Position numbers and translations under genes: made by a program
Shown here: piece after piece, positions 36,113 through 47,084 of the stretch
Position numbering within the stretch: the first letter of the stretch is position 1
How the letters are laid out: each line of letters starts with the position of its first letter
DNA from: Trinickia terrae
GTDB lineage: Bacteria > Pseudomonadota > Gammaproteobacteria > Burkholderiales > Burkholderiaceae
Direction of reading: 5' to 3'
Assembly: GCF_005144415.1 (NCBI RefSeq)
Contig: NZ_SWJE01000008.1
Location: forward strand, 485,014 to 549,013
DNA: 64,000 bases
Notes under the pieces: model-generated
Told to the model about the DNA's origin: nothing
Database searches by the model: none
Seen by the model: only the letters and a program-made list of their open reading frames with translations

Positions 36113-39100
36113 TCAATACCGCCGCGCGAGCCGCAGCCGCGCGTCTTCCTTCGCGTGCGCGTCGAGCTCCGGCGCGTACGCGAATTTGCCGGCGATGAGC
36201 GTCGCGACCGGCGCGCCGTCGCGAAACAGCACGCGGTTGCCCGCGAGCGCGGGGACCTTGTCGCCGGGCAGCAGCGTGCCGACGAGATTGAGCGGATCGG
36301 CGCCGCAGACGCAGATCATCTGTCCGTGCGTCTGTCCGCTTTGATATTGCTTGCGCGCCTCGCGCAGCAGCGGGATCGCCTCGGGCAGCGCGAACTGCTC
36401 GCCTGAGATGCCGTTGACGAAGCGCCCGCCGCGCACCTGGCCGCGCGCTTCGAGCCGCTGCAGCACGCGCAGCAGGTCTCGCCAGCGCGGCAGCCATTCG
36501 GCCTCGCGTTCGAGCAGCAGCCAGCAGACGACGCCGTAGCGGCGCAGCAGTGTCGTCGCGATGTGTTCGAGGACCTCGGGCTCGGCGTGGCGTGCAGCGG
36601 GAGCAGGGGGGCGCGGCGTTGAGCCTTTTGTGTCCGCGTTGATGCTCGTGGCTGTTTCCTCTGCACCCGATTCCGCACGTGCCGGCCGGCGCACGAGCGC
36701 CCAGCGGCCCGCGTCGTCCATCCCGCCGATCAGCGGGCCAGCGCTGCGAGAGGGGCGGCCGCTGCGGCGTCTGGGTGCGCCGTGGCGTCCGGCGGTGGGC
36801 GTCAGCAATGCGCGCAAGCCCGCGAAGCTGTCCGCATTCACGAGCCCGGCAGCGACGAGCTCGCCGAGCGCCGTCTCGAGCTCGACGCGCAGCAAGTGCG
36901 TGTCGCCGAGCAGCTCGTCGAAGAACATCGCGCCATGCTGCGTCAGCGCATCGCGGACGCGCTGCGCGCGCGGCGACAGCTCCGGCTCGTCCGACGCATC
37001 GGCGAGCGCGTGCCATGCCGCGAGCTCGCGGCGCGGCAGCAGCACGATCGGCGTCGTGCGCACGGGCGCGCTCGCGCCGTGCGCCGAGAAGCGTCCGCCG
37101 AGGCGCGTCCACACGACCTTGCCCGAGCGGCACAACTCGTCGATCCCGGTGACCGTGTAGTCCTTGAGGCGAGCCGGCAGAATCTCCTCTTCCCAAGCCG
37201 ACGCAGCCGCCTCGAAGCCTTCGAGTTGATCGGCGACGGCCGCCAGCGCCTCGCGTCCCGCGCCGCGCGTCTCTGGCGTGAGGTGTTGCCACTGGAACAG
37301 GAAGCGCATGAAGTCCGCGCGCTCGACCGGCTCGATCTCGCGCCGCAGGCGCCGCACCGTGTAGCGATGGATGCGCGCGAGCAGATGCCGCTCGCACCAC
37401 TCCTCTTGCGCGGCGCCGGGCGTGAAGCGTCCGCGCATCGCATAGCCTTCGCTTTCGAGCCGCACCAGCGCCGCCGCGACCGTCGAGGCGGGCAGGGCGA
37501 GCGCGCGCGCAATCGCGGGCACCGGCTGCGGACCCAAGCCGGTCAGCCGCGCGCGCACGATGTCGACGACGGCATCGTCTTCGTTCCACGCGTCGGCAAA
37601 GCCTTTGGGCGGCGCGAGGCGCGGTTCGAGCTTCGCCTCCGGGTAGATCGCGCGCAGGCACGTGACCCGCTCCGCGGGCAGCCACAGCGCGTCGTGCTGC
37701 GCCACGAAAAGACGCGCGGCGCGCCCCGAGGCCGCGAGCGCTTCGAGCCACGCCAGCCAGCCGTCGTTGTCGCGCGCTTCCGCGCCGGTGATGCAGGCGA
37801 GGCCGGTCAGCGCCTCATGCATTTCATCGGCGTTCGTCACTTGCGGCCACGCCTCTTCTCGCACGCCCGCAATCGCGTCGGCATCGAGCGCGCCGAGGTC
37901 GTCGGCGCTTTGCGGATCGCTCCAGCGCCGCGAGAGCACCGCCTGCGTGCGGCGTTCTTCGAGCGGCGCATCGTCGAGAAACGCGTAGGGCTTCGCGTTC
38001 AGGATCTCGGCCGCGAGCGGCGACGGCGCGGGGAGCTCGCGCGTCACGAGCTCGATCTCGCCGCCTTCGATCCGGCGCAGCAGCGCGAGCCAGCCTTCGG
38101 TGTCCATCGCCTCGTGCAGGCAGTCGTCGACGGTCTGGTCGACGAGCGGATGCGACGGCAGCTCGCGCTCGCCGACCACGTTCTCCAGGCACGCGACCTG
38201 ATCGGGAAACACCGCCGCGAGCAGGTCTTCGCTCTTCATCCGCTGCAATTGCGGCGCGGTCTTGCGGCCGCCCGCATAGCGCGGCAAGGCGAGCGAGGTG
38301 GTGGCGTTCCAGCGCCAGCGCACGTTGAAAAGCGGAGCGTCGAGCAGCGCCTGGATCAGGATGTGCTCGGCGCTGTTCGAGCGCAGATAGCGCCAGACCT
38401 CGTCGAGCACGAAGCTGTGACTGCCGGTGAGCGAGAGCACGATCGCGTCCTCGGTCGCCGCGGCCTGCAGCTCGAAGTTGAAAGTGCGGCAGAAGCGCTT
38501 CCTGAGCGCGAGGCCCCAGGCGCGATTGATGCGGCTGCCGAACGGCGCGTGGATCACGAGCTGCGTGCCGCCCGATTCGTCGAAGAAACGCTCCATGACG
38601 AGCGTGTCTTGGGTCGGCAGCACGGTGAGCGCGGCGCGCGCCCGTCCGAGGTAGTCGGCGATTTGCTGCGCGGCGGGCTCGGCGAGGCCGAGTTCGCCTG
38701 CCAGGAAGTCGATGGCGGGTTGCAGCGTTTGCGGTTGCTGCTGTGCCGTCGATTGCGTCCGCGCCTTCGTTTTCGTCAGCGTGCCGCCGCTCAGCAATCG
38801 ATCGATCTTTCCGCGCAAGCGCGCAACCGCCGCCGACAGCTCGTCGCTGCGCCCCGGCGCCTCGCCGAGCCAGAACGGAATGTTGGGCGACTGCCCCTCG
38901 GCGTCCGCGACGCGCATGCGCCCCGGCTCCACGCGCAGAATGCGGTACGACGTGTTGCCCAGTTGGAAGACGTCGCCCGCGAGGCTTTCGATCGCGAAGT
39001 CTTCGTTGACGGTGCCGATGTTCATGCCTTGCGGCTCGAGCAGCACGGCGTAGTCCGCGTTGTCGGGGATCGTGCCGCCCGAGGTGACGGCCGTCAGCTT

Positions 39101-40594
39101 GCCGCCGCGCCGCCCGCGCAGGGTGCCGCTGACGGCGTCGCGATGGATATACGCGCCGCGCGGCCCGTGCCGGCTCGTGTAGCCCTCGGCGAGCATGCGC
39201 AGCACCGCGTCGTACTGCTCGCGCGTGAGCGCCGCATAGGGCGACGCGTGCTTGAAGCACTCAAAGAGCGCATCCTCGCTCCACTCCTCGCAGGCGGCTT
39301 CGGCGACGATCTGCTGCGCGAGCACGTCGAGCGGCGCGCGCGGGACGGCGAGCGCATCGAGCTCGCCGCGATTCACGCAATCGATGAGCGTCGCGCACTC
39401 GATCAGGTCGTCGCGCGAGGTCGGAAAGAGCCGCCCCTTCGGCATGCCGCCGACCTTGTGCCCCGAGCGCCCGACGCGCTGCAGGAACGGCGCGATCGCG
39501 CGCGGCGAGCCGATCTGGCAGACGAGGTCGACATCGCCGATATCGATGCCGAGCTCCAGCGACGCCGTCGCGATCAGCACGCGCAACTCGCCGCGCTTCA
39601 AGCGCGTCTCGGCGTCGAGCCGGTGCTCCTTCGACATGCTGCCGTGGTGCGCGGCGACCGCGAGCTTGCCGAGCCGGTCGGTCAGATGGCGGGCGGCGCG
39701 CTCGGCCATGCGGCGCGTGTTGACGAACACGAGCGTCGTCGTGTGTGCGGCGGCGAGCTCGGCGAGGCGGTCATAGACACGCTCCCACACGTCGTTGGCC
39801 ATGACCGCTTCGAGCGGAACGGGCGGCAGTTCCAGCGCGAGATCGCGCTGGCGGATGTGGCCCGTATCGACGATTTCGCACGGCTCGCCCCGAGCATCCG
39901 TGCCGCCGACCAGAAATCGCGCGACCGTTTCGATCGGCTTTTGCGTCGCCGACAGCCCGATGCGCGGCAAGCGCCGCTTGGCGAGCGCATCGAGCCGCTC
40001 GAGACTTAGCGCGAGGTGGCTGCCGCGCTTGCTGCCCGCCATCGCGTGAATCTCGTCGACGATGACCGTGCGCGCGGTCGCGAGCATGCGCCGCCCGGAA
40101 TCCGACGACAGCAGCACGTACAGCGATTCGGGCGTCGTCACGAGAATGTGGGGCGGGCGCTTCTTGAGCGCGTTGCGCTCGGCCTGCGTGGTGTCGCCGG
40201 TGCGCACGGCGGTGCGGATCTCGACGGCCGGCAGGCCGCGCCGCTCGAGCTCCGCTGCGATGCCTGCGAGCGGCACCTCGAGATTGGCGTGGATATCGTT
40301 CGACAGCGCCTTTAACGGCGAGACGTAGACGACCATCGTCTCGTCGGGCAGCGCGCCGCCGCGGGCGAGCCCTTCGCGGACCAGCTCGTCGAGCGCGGAG
40401 AGGAAGGCGGTGAGCGTCTTGCCGGAGCCGGTCGGTGCGGCGACGAGCGTGGAGCGGCCGCGCAGGATGTGCGGCCACGCGAGCGCCTGGGCGCTGGTGG
40501 GGGCGGGGAACGTGCGCGCGAACCATGCCGCGGTGGCGGGATGGAAATCGGCCAACGGTTTGGCGGACGGGGAAGGGCGCGGTTGACTGCTCAT
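36113..40594 (-). CDS. lhr: Lhr-type superfamily 2 ATP-dependent DNA helicase
   Basis: A 1493-aa helicase, the length expected for full Lhr proteins. The SF2 core has Walker A APTGSGKT at 53-60, DEIH, a QRVGRSGH motif VI, and the Lhr insertion between. The long C-terminal half (DUF4145/Lhr-type winged-helix region) is complete, with a Glu/Arg-rich end. Lhr is implicated in DNA repair, translocating 3'-5' on single strands. It appears to be monocistronic. No ligase or exonuclease partner gene is adjacent. No clear ribosome site precedes the ATG. Confidence 0.93.
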   Translation of the reverse strand: MSSQPRPSPSAKPLADFHPATAAWFARTFPAPTSAQALAWPHILRGRSTLVAAPTGSGKTLTAFLSALDELVREGLARGGALPDETMVVYVSPLKALSNDIHANLEVPLAGIAAELERRGLPAVEIRTAVRTGDTTQAERNALKKRPPHILVTTPESLYVLLSSDSGRRMLATARTVIVDEIHAMAGSKRGSHLALSLERLDALAKRRLPRIGLSATQKPIETVARFLVGGTDARGEPCEIVDTGHIRQRDLALELPPVPLEAVMANDVWERVYDRLAELAAAHTTTLVFVNTRRMAERAARHLTDRLGKLAVAAHHGSMSKEHRLDAETRLKRGELRVLIATASLELGIDIGDVDLVCQIGSPRAIAPFLQRVGRSGHKVGGMPKGRLFPTSRDDLIECATLIDCVNRGELDALAVPRAPLDVLAQQIVAEAACEEWSEDALFECFKHASPYAALTREQYDAVLRMLAEGYTSRHGPRGAYIHRDAVSGTLRGRRGGKLTAVTSGGTIPDNADYAVLLEPQGMNIGTVNEDFAIESLAGDVFQLGNTSYRILRVEPGRMRVADAEGQSPNIPFWLGEAPGRSDELSAAVARLRGKIDRLLSGGTLTKTKARTQSTAQQQPQTLQPAIDFLAGELGLAEPAAQQIADYLGRARAALTVLPTQDTLVMERFFDESGGTQLVIHAPFGSRINRAWGLALRKRFCRTFNFELQAAATEDAIVLSLTGSHSFVLDEVWRYLRSNSAEHILIQALLDAPLFNVRWRWNATTSLALPRYAGGRKTAPQLQRMKSEDLLAAVFPDQVACLENVVGERELPSHPLVDQTVDDCLHEAMDTEGWLALLRRIEGGEIELVTRELPAPSPLAAEILNAKPYAFLDDAPLEERRTQAVLSRRWSDPQSADDLGALDADAIAGVREEAWPQVTNADEMHEALTGLACITGAEARDNDGWLAWLEALAASGRAARLFVAQHDALWLPAERVTCLRAIYPEAKLEPRLAPPKGFADAWNEDDAVVDIVRARLTGLGPQPVPAIARALALPASTVAAALVRLESEGYAMRGRFTPGAAQEEWCERHLLARIHRYTVRRLRREIEPVERADFMRFLFQWQHLTPETRGAGREALAAVADQLEGFEAAASAWEEEILPARLKDYTVTGIDELCRSGKVVWTRLGGRFSAHGASAPVRTTPIVLLPRRELAAWHALADASDEPELSPRAQRVRDALTQHGAMFFDELLGDTHLLRVELETALGELVAAGLVNADSFAGLRALLTPTAGRHGAPRRRSGRPSRSAGPLIGGMDDAGRWALVRRPARAESGAEETATSINADTKGSTPRPPAPAARHAEPEVLEHIATTLLRRYGVVCWLLLEREAEWLPRWRDLLRVLQRLEARGQVRGGRFVNGISGEQFALPEAIPLLREARKQYQSGQTHGQMICVCGADPLNLVGTLLPGDKVPALAGNRVLFRDGAPVATLIAGKFAYAPELDAHAKEDARLRLARRY

Positions 40595-40756
40595 CGGCGC
40601 GACGCGGGGGCACGGCTCGCGCTTTCGATTCGCGCGCCGCTCCCGGCCTTTCGACTGGATAAATGAAGAGTTTGCCAGAGAGATGGGCTGCGCGCCTGCG
40701 GTGTTCCTGGCGGCTTTATCGTCGGCCGAAAGTGGACGCGAAGGCTTCGGTCGGCG

Positions 40757-41263
40757 CTACAGACGCCGCGGAAAATGCGGCACGTCGATGCCGCTCACCC
40801 ACACGTGACGGCAAACGAAAAACGCGATGCCCCAGGCGGCGGCGACGATCAACAAGTCGCAATGCCCGCTGTTCCACCAATTCAGCGAATGCCTGCGCGC
40901 GATCCACGGCACGCCGAGCGGATTGGGCCAATCGGCGGCGAGATGCATGAGCCCGCCGCACGCGAAGCCGAAGGCGAGCGCGGCGACATGATGATGTCGA
41001 AGGGCCAGGTATGACCAGGCCAGCAGCGCGACCCAGGCGACGCCCCAGTGCGTGAGCGTGCGATGCGTGATCCACAAGCGGCGCTTCGCGGACCACCACG
41101 CCACTTCCAGCCAGTCCGGCGCCGTGCCGCCGGCGATGCCCGCCAGGCAGCTCAGCACGCCCCACACATGGGCGGGCCCGCCCGCGCCGGCTCGAGTGAC
41201 GACGGCCGCGGCGATGACGCCGGCGGCCCATCCGGTTGCGTGGTGTGCTTTGTTGGAGGCCAT
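40757..41263 (-). CDS. Membrane-bound metal-dependent hydrolase (YdjM/DUF457 family)
   Basis: A 168-aa inner-membrane protein. It begins MASNKAHHATGWAAGVIAA, has the metal-binding pattern of the family (TAPDWLEVAW with Asp, THRTLTHWGVAW with His, and GGLMHLAADWPN) and four or so membrane helices. The E. coli relative YdjM is SOS-regulated. A longer in-frame start near 41905 runs through non-conserved sequence, so the ATG at 41263 was chosen. It has no obvious operon partner. Confidence 0.85.
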   Translation of the reverse strand: MASNKAHHATGWAAGVIAAAVVTRAGAGGPAHVWGVLSCLAGIAGGTAPDWLEVAWWSAKRRLWITHRTLTHWGVAWVALLAWSYLALRHHHVAALAFGFACGGLMHLAADWPNPLGVPWIARRHSLNWWNSGHCDLLIVAAAWGIAFFVCRHVWVSGIDVPHFPRRL

Positions 41264-41518
41264 GATTGCGAGCGGGAAAGGCGAACGGCGCGAAGCGGCG
41301 CGCAGAGACGAAGACGGGCGCGTATCTTCGCAGATCGCCGCGCGTGAGGGTACAAGCGTTACACCTCGATACGGACTGGCTCGGGCGGCGGTCCGCCCGG
41401 CCTTGGCCGGATGGCATAGGGCGCGCAGGCGCGCGCCGGAACGCGGGTAGAATTCATCGCTCGCGCTTGAAGCCCTCGCCATACCTTCGCACCTGAAACT
41501 CTGCCGAACGCCACTGCC

Positions 41519-42031
41519 ATGAACGAAGTCCCGATGCCCGATTCCGCCCTTGACGGCGGCCAGCCCGATCAGTCCGATATTCGCGAGCCGCGCCTCTGGC
41601 GCTGCGACGGCTGGACCGCGCGCGTGATCAAGAACGAGGACGACGAGGGCTGGGCCGTCGAGATGATTCACGACGGCGAGGCGGAGCCGGCGCTCGTCGG
41701 CCCGTGGACGATGGGCCGCGACAAGAAGAACCCGAAGCCGCTCGACCAGGCGGCGTTCACGACGCTCGTCAAGACGGCGTCGGAAGTGCTGCGCCGGCAC
41801 GAGCAGCAACTGCACGCGATGTTGCACAAGAGCGTGACGGTGTCGTCGGAATCGGGCGACATCACGGTCACGCTCGACATCGTCCCCGACGAGTACGAAC
41901 CGCATGCGATCCTCGCCGCCGTCGACGAGGCCGGCGACGAGCTCGCGCGCGTCAAGGCCGCGCCGAACTTCAAGCTGACGCAGGCGAGCGCGGCCAAGTG
42001 GATCGAGAACGAATTCGCGCGGCCGGGCTGA
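41519..42031 (+). CDS. Conserved hypothetical protein
   Basis: A 170-aa soluble, acidic protein starting at the ATG at 41519. The sequence is protein-like (LWRCDGWTARVIKNEDDEGW, DITVTLDIVPDEYEPHAILAA), and I recall similar uncharacterised proteins in Burkholderiaceae, but I recognise no domain. It stands alone between the membrane hydrolase and the BPSS1780-like gene. No signal peptide or membrane helix is present. Confidence 0.72.
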   Translation: MNEVPMPDSALDGGQPDQSDIREPRLWRCDGWTARVIKNEDDEGWAVEMIHDGEAEPALVGPWTMGRDKKNPKPLDQAAFTTLVKTASEVLRRHEQQLHAMLHKSVTVSSESGDITVTLDIVPDEYEPHAILAAVDEAGDELARVKAAPNFKLTQASAAKWIENEFARPG

Positions 42032-42067
42032 GCGCCGCGATGGCGCGATGGCGTGACGTGCCGTCCG

Positions 42068-42781
42068 TCAGGACGATTCAGGGGATTCGAGCGTGAAGAG
42101 CTCGCGGCACGCGGCGAAAGACGACAGGTAGAGCAGCGGGACGATCACCAGCAAGCCGAGCCCGAGCGTGACGAGCGACGCGATGGCGAGTCCCGCGACG
42201 ATCAGGCCGTATATCAGCGTCGGCCATACGTTGCGGCAGGCGGCGGCGAAGCTTGCCTTGAGCGCGTCGACGGGCGCGGCATCCGCGAGCACGATGAGGG
42301 TCGGCGCAAGCCACAGCGCCATCGTGCCGCCGACGGCGGCGACCAGGTAGACGAGGAGAGAGAGCCACGGCACGTCGTGCCAGACGCCGGCGACCTGCTG
42401 GCTCGGCACCGTCTTCAGCAGCAGCGAAAAGCTGTCCTCCACGCGGCTGCCCGACAGGTCGCAGACGATCGTCACCAGCAAGGCAAACAGGGCGGCCGCG
42501 AACAGCGGCTGGAGCTTGGCGCGCATCCCGTCGGCCACGTCGGCGATGCGCACGAATCCCGTCGTGCGGCAGCGCTCGGCGGCGGCGGCCATGCCGCCCG
42601 TCCACAGCACCGCGAACACCGAGGTCAGCGCGCTTGCGTACGGGATCGAATCGAGGATCAGGCTGACGAGCAGATCGATCACGCCCAGCGCGATCCAGAT
42701 CCACGGATGCAGCCGGAACAGCGCCCATCCGTCGGCAATCCACTGTGCGCCTTGCCGGGCAGGTACGGTGCGCATGAGCAT
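42068..42781 (-). CDS. BPSS1780 family integral membrane protein
   Basis: A 237-aa membrane protein with about five or six hydrophobic helices (ALGVIDLLVSLILDSI, LFAAALFALLVTIVCDL, LLVYLVAAVGGTMALWLAPTLIVLAD, TLIYGLIVAGLAIASLVTLGLGLLVIVPLLYL). The start MLMRTVPARQGAQWIADGWALFRLHPWIWI is typical of this Burkholderia group. The function is not known. It is monocistronic. Confidence 0.82.
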   Translation of the reverse strand: MLMRTVPARQGAQWIADGWALFRLHPWIWIALGVIDLLVSLILDSIPYASALTSVFAVLWTGGMAAAAERCRTTGFVRIADVADGMRAKLQPLFAAALFALLVTIVCDLSGSRVEDSFSLLLKTVPSQQVAGVWHDVPWLSLLVYLVAAVGGTMALWLAPTLIVLADAAPVDALKASFAAACRNVWPTLIYGLIVAGLAIASLVTLGLGLLVIVPLLYLSSFAACRELFTLESPESS

Positions 42782-42893
42782 GTGTAAGGGCTCCGCAAGG
42801 GTATGAGGGTCTGATGCTCGAATGTAACCAGCGCAGGGGGCGCGTGCAAGTGAACTCCGTTGGCAAGCGTGGTCTGGCGCAGGTTCGCGTGCT

Positions 42894-43898
42894 TCAGGAA
42901 CCGTCGAACGCGGCGGCGCGCCGCGCGTTGGCCGGATCGCTGAAGTATTGCTGGCGCAACTGGGTCAGCTGGCGCTCGCGATCTTCCGGCGCGAGGCTCT
43001 GCGCGTCGATTTGCTTGCGCTGCCCGGCGTACTGCGCGTAGCGATCGCGGAAGTCGCGCTCCTCTTGCGCAAAGTGCGCGGCCCGCTCGGCGGCTTGCGG
43101 GCCGAACTGCGCCGCTGCCGCGCGCGCCGCTTCCGGCGAATCGCCCTGCTGCAGCGCTTGCTGGATGCCTTGCCGCACGGCGTCGTCGCGGCGCTCGCGC
43201 GCCAGCGCTTCGCGCCTGGCGGCGGGCAGGCTCTGCTCGAGCGCTTCGAGCCGGCTCACCTTCTCGGCGGCGGAGAGCGACGTATCCGCCATGATGCGTG
43301 CGCGAGCGAGGGCATAGCGCTGCTCGGCGAGGTCATCCTTGAAGAACACGTCGGCCCATTCGCCCAGCTTTTCCGACGCAAGCTGCGCGCGCTGATCGAT
43401 CGAGCGTGCGATCGCGTCGAAATCGAGAGTGGCGGCGGCTGGCGGCTCGGTCTTGTCGTTGGTCTTCAGCTTGTCGAGCGCGGACAGATACGCGTCATAC
43501 CGCGCCCAGAGCTGCGTGGCCTCGGCTTCGGCGGGCTTGCGCGCCAGCTGCGTGTGGATGGCGGCCTTCACTCGCGCATCGAGGGCGGTGTCGCTGAGCT
43601 GGCTGCGCGCGGTCAGGAAGTAGTCGAAGAAGTCGCGCACGCCGCGCACGTGTGCGAGGTGCCCTTCTGCATCGAGCGGCAGCCGCGGCGCCGTGGCGCC
43701 TTCCAGTGCCGCGGCTCCGGTTGCCACCGCGGCGTTCGCGACGGCGGGCGGCGTTACGCCCGCTGTCGCCGCGACGCCCGTGCTTGCCGCCGGCGGCGTC
43801 TGCGCCGGCGGGTTGCTGAACCGCTGATAGATGCCGAATGCGGCCGCGGCTCCCACGGCGGCCGTGGCAATGCCCGATGTCAACGAGCGCAGATTCAC
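42894..43898 (-). CDS. lifO: Lipase-specific foldase (lipase chaperone)
   Basis: A 334-aa membrane-anchored periplasmic chaperone. An N-terminal anchor (residues about 8-24) is followed by a Pro/Ala-rich linker and the helical foldase domain. The signature RXXFDY(F/C)L(S/T)A is exact: RDFFDYFLTA at residues 88-97. Such foldases are needed to fold the secreted lipase coded beside them. It starts 4 bp after the stop of the lipase-like gene, the standard Burkholderia arrangement. The chaperone is complete, suggesting that its unusual client is still made and folded. Confidence 0.92.
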   Translation of the reverse strand: MNLRSLTSGIATAAVGAAAAFGIYQRFSNPPAQTPPAASTGVAATAGVTPPAVANAAVATGAAALEGATAPRLPLDAEGHLAHVRGVRDFFDYFLTARSQLSDTALDARVKAAIHTQLARKPAEAEATQLWARYDAYLSALDKLKTNDKTEPPAAATLDFDAIARSIDQRAQLASEKLGEWADVFFKDDLAEQRYALARARIMADTSLSAAEKVSRLEALEQSLPAARREALARERRDDAVRQGIQQALQQGDSPEAARAAAAQFGPQAAERAAHFAQEERDFRDRYAQYAGQRKQIDAQSLAPEDRERQLTQLRQQYFSDPANARRAAAFDGS

Positions 43899-43902
43899 GA
43901 TT

Positions 43903-45084
43903 TCACACTCCGTCGTTCTTCAGGCGGTTCAGGTGCGTGCGCATCACGGCCACCGGATCTTCCGCATTGCCGCCGCGAATGCCGAGGAGCTGATTGATCT
44001 CGTCGAGATGGTTCCACTTATACGTGCCGATCACCTGGCCGTACATCGCGCTGCAAGTGGTCACGAAACCGTCGTTCGCGCCCGATGCGAGGTTCGAGAG
44101 CAGCAGGCCGGACGCTTCCAGCGGCAGCGTCGACGGGTCGGTCCAGAGCGCGGAATCGAGGAACCAGCTCAGGCTCTTGTCGGTGATGATTTTGTAGCCG
44201 GCCCAGCTCCAGGCCGGCTGCATCGCGGCGCCGGTCCACGAGTACATGCGCTGGACGTTGCCGTCCACGCTGGCGGTTGCCGCGCCCGTTTGGCAATTGG
44301 CGGTGGAAAGGCCCTGGCTCGGGAAGGTCTGGTTGAAGCTGGCCGCGCCGGACGTGGTCATTTGCTGGAGCATGGCCTTGGCGTTCTGGAACGGCGTGTA
44401 GAGGTTGGCCGTGCCGTTCGCCGCGCTGATGCCCATGCCTGCCAGGTTCAGCGCGGTCAGCGTCGCATCGGCTGCCTTGGGGTCGTTGTTGATCAGGTTG
44501 ACAGCCTGGTCCAGCAGCTCGGTGCCCTTGTTCGGCGTGCCGATCGTCGTGACCGACGCGACCAGCGACGGCGCGACGGAGGCGACGTAACGGGCCGTCA
44601 TCCCGCCTTGGTCGTGACCGATCAGATTGACCTTCGCCGCGCCGGTTTGCGTCATCACGCTCCGCACGTAGGCCAGCAACTGCTCGCCGCGTCCGACTCT
44701 CGGCTCGATAAGACCGGGGATGATGACTTGCTTCGCGTTGTCGCTGTTGAAGCTCTCGAGGTTGGCGACGTAGACCTTCGCGCCGTCGCGCTCGAGTTGA
44801 TCCTTGAAGCCGTAAAAGTAGTCGACGCTTTGATCCGGCAGCGTGATCGAGATGCCGACCTGCTTCAAGAGCGCGTTGAGCGCAACCTGCACCGTGGACA
44901 ACGCGCCGCCGGAGAACGAGCCGGCGCCGCCGACGCCGGGCACCAGGATCACCGGGTACTTCGTTTGCGCATATTGCGACGTGGAAGAGACGGGGGCGTT
45001 GGCCGCGAACGAAGGCTTGGAAAGCATGATCGCGCCGACGCATGCAGCGAGTGCTGCTGCCTGGATCACCTTGCTGTACGCCAA
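43903..45084 (-). CDS. Exported lipase-like alpha/beta-hydrolase with Asp in the nucleophile position
   Basis: A 393-aa secreted protein (signal peptide 1-28) of the Burkholderia/Pseudomonas family I lipases. Matching motifs include VASVTTIGTP, GRGEQLLAYV and NHLDEINQLLG; Asp338 (NDGFV) and His359 (NHLDE) of the triad are present. The nucleophile elbow reads GHDQGG instead of GHSQGG (Asp158) and the oxyanion loop VPGVGG instead of VHGLAG. An insert of about 25 residues follows that loop. It may act by an Asp nucleophile, as epoxide hydrolases and haloalkane dehalogenases do, or be inactive. The next gene is its foldase. Family membership is sure, activity is not. Confidence 0.9.
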   Translation of the reverse strand: MAYSKVIQAAALAACVGAIMLSKPSFAANAPVSSTSQYAQTKYPVILVPGVGGAGSFSGGALSTVQVALNALLKQVGISITLPDQSVDYFYGFKDQLERDGAKVYVANLESFNSDNAKQVIIPGLIEPRVGRGEQLLAYVRSVMTQTGAAKVNLIGHDQGGMTARYVASVAPSLVASVTTIGTPNKGTELLDQAVNLINNDPKAADATLTALNLAGMGISAANGTANLYTPFQNAKAMLQQMTTSGAASFNQTFPSQGLSTANCQTGAATASVDGNVQRMYSWTGAAMQPAWSWAGYKIITDKSLSWFLDSALWTDPSTLPLEASGLLLSNLASGANDGFVTTCSAMYGQVIGTYKWNHLDEINQLLGIRGGNAEDPVAVMRTHLNRLKNDGV

Positions 45085-45350
45085 TTTACGACTCCATAGT
45101 CTGAATGAATGGCGCGATTATCGGATCACGCTTAGTCTCAAAATAGCCCTTGCGACTTCATTTCGGAAAAGTCTTAGCGCACGTGGTGTTAAATCAATAT
45201 TTCCGGATCTTTAACGAGATACGCACGTAGGCATGCTGCGATGCGCCACGTATGGGAGGCTGCGGCTCGCAAACAATTTGACCGTGGCCGTGGTATACAA
45301 GTACGAGCCCTTTTCCGAGGCTAAAATCGGATTTTTATAGGAGACACCGC

Positions 45351-47084
45351 TTGAGTACCCTCGATCGATTCAAGATGACCGGCGCTGCGTTGGCAGTGGT
45401 TGCGTGCGCAACCATCTCGACGGGCTTCATCGAAAGCGCACCCGCGTACGCCAAGGCGCCCGCGGCGCAGACGCCAGTCCTGACCGCGTCGGCCATTGCC
45501 GCTGCCGACAAATTCAGCGCGGACGCGGCCGAGCAGATCTTCAAGGAGGGCGGCAACGCCGTCGATGCGGCCGTGGCAATCGCGTTCACGCTCGCGGTGA
45601 CCTACCCCGAGGCGGGCAACATCGGCGGCGGCGGATTCATGACGCTCTATGTCGACGGCAAGCCCTACTTCATCGACTATCGCGAGAAGGCCCCGCTCGA
45701 GGCCACCAAGACCATGTACCTCGACAAGGACGGCAACGTCGTCAAGGGCATGAGCCTCGTCGGCGCCAAGGCGGCCGGCGTGCCGGGCACGGTGGAAGGC
45801 ATGTGGGAGGCGCAGCGGCGCTTCGGCAAGCTCAAGTGGAAGCAGGTGCTGGCCCCGGCCATCCGCTACGCGAGCGACGGCTTCGAAGTCAGCGAGCAAT
45901 TGCAGCAGCGCCGCGACGCCGCCGCCAAGGATTTCGGCGACAAGACCAACTTCAATCAATACTTCGGCTCGATGAAGGCAGGCGAGGTGTTCAAGCAGCC
46001 CGAACTCGCGGCGACGCTCACCCGGATCGCCAACCAGGGCGCGAAGGGCTTTTACACCGGCAAGACCGCGGACCTCATTGCCGCCGCGATGCGAAAGGAT
46101 GGCGGCCTCATCAGCAAGCGTGACCTGCTGGAGTACAAGGCCGTCTGGCGCCAGCCAGTCGAGGCGAACTGGAACGGCTATCGGGTGATTACCGCGCCGC
46201 CGCCGAGCTCGGGCGGCATCGGGCTCGTGCAGCTGCTGAAGATGAAGGCCCTCCTGAAGGATGACTTCAAAGGCGTCGCGCTCGATTCGCCGCAATACCT
46301 CCACCTGACCGCGGAAATCGAAAAACGCGTGTTCGCGGACCGAGCGCAATATCTCGGCGACCCGGATTTCTACAAGGTGCCGGTCGCGCAGCTGATCGAC
46401 GATCCCTATCTCGCGATGCGTGCGTCGGAGGTCAATCCGGCCAAGCCGAGCGATACCAAGAGCGTGCTGGCGGGCCTCGGCACCTCGATGCCGGAGAAGG
46501 CCGAGACGACGCATTTCTCGGTGGTCGACAAGTGGGGCAACGCGGTATCGAACACGTACACGATCAACGGCTACTTCGGCTCGGGCGTCGTGGCGGAGGG
46601 CACCGGCGTCGTGCTGAACGACGAGATGGACGACTTCTCGGCGAAGCCGGGCGTGGCGAACATGTTCGGCGTGGTGGGCAGCGATGCGAACGCGATCGAG
46701 CCGGGCAAGCGTCCGCTCTCGTCGATGACGCCGACGATCCTCACGAAGGACGGCAAGGTCTCCCTCGTGATCGGCACGCCGGGCGGCTCGCGGATCTTCA
46801 CGTCGATCTTCCAGGTGATCAACAACATCTATGACTTCGACATGCCGCTGCCGGCCGCCGTCGCCGCGATGCGCTTCCATCACCAGCTGCTGCCGCCGAA
46901 CACGATTTTCTGGGAGCCGTACAAGCCGATCGACGGCGAGCTGGCCCAGAAGGTCGGGGCGATGGGCTATGTGCTGAAGCCGCAAGCGTTCAACGGCGAT
47001 ATCCAGGCGATCAAGATCAACGGCGATGCGCCTGAGCCTGCGGCCGACCCGCGCGGGCGCGGGGTGACGCGGGTGATTCAGTGA
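45351..47084 (+). CDS. ggt: Gamma-glutamyltransferase
   Basis: A 577-aa periplasmic N-terminal-nucleophile hydrolase that cleaves or transfers the gamma-glutamyl group of glutathione. An N-terminal signal peptide ends near PAYA. The proenzyme self-cleaves at the Thr of ETTHFSVVDKWGN (Thr386), which becomes the catalytic residue; the large subunit has the expected DYREKAP and GGGGFMTLY segments. I chose a TTG start at 45351 because AGGAGA lies 6 bases upstream; an ATG at 45375 is possible. It is monocistronic, convergent with the low-GC gene at 47202. Confidence 0.93.
   Translation: MSTLDRFKMTGAALAVVACATISTGFIESAPAYAKAPAAQTPVLTASAIAAADKFSADAAEQIFKEGGNAVDAAVAIAFTLAVTYPEAGNIGGGGFMTLYVDGKPYFIDYREKAPLEATKTMYLDKDGNVVKGMSLVGAKAAGVPGTVEGMWEAQRRFGKLKWKQVLAPAIRYASDGFEVSEQLQQRRDAAAKDFGDKTNFNQYFGSMKAGEVFKQPELAATLTRIANQGAKGFYTGKTADLIAAAMRKDGGLISKRDLLEYKAVWRQPVEANWNGYRVITAPPPSSGGIGLVQLLKMKALLKDDFKGVALDSPQYLHLTAEIEKRVFADRAQYLGDPDFYKVPVAQLIDDPYLAMRASEVNPAKPSDTKSVLAGLGTSMPEKAETTHFSVVDKWGNAVSNTYTINGYFGSGVVAEGTGVVLNDEMDDFSAKPGVANMFGVVGSDANAIEPGKRPLSSMTPTILTKDGKVSLVIGTPGGSRIFTSIFQVINNIYDFDMPLPAAVAAMRFHHQLLPPNTIFWEPYKPIDGELAQKVGAMGYVLKPQAFNGDIQAIKINGDAPEPAADPRGRGVTRVIQ

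Noticed and set aside
36782..40009. 1075-aa open frame on the plus strand opposite lhr
   Set aside because: It is antisense to a full-length Lhr helicase with clear motifs, is very rich in Arg, Ala and Glu, and shows no domain; it is a by-product of GC-rich codon bias.
40757..41905. Longer form (382 aa) of the membrane hydrolase
   Set aside because: The extra 214 N-terminal residues are basic and unlike any family, and overlap the start of the hypothetical gene at 41519 on the other strand; the family start fits the ATG at 41263.
45321..46985. 554-aa minus-strand frame opposite gamma-glutamyltransferase
   Set aside because: Antisense to a complete enzyme with its catalytic Thr motif; no domain.
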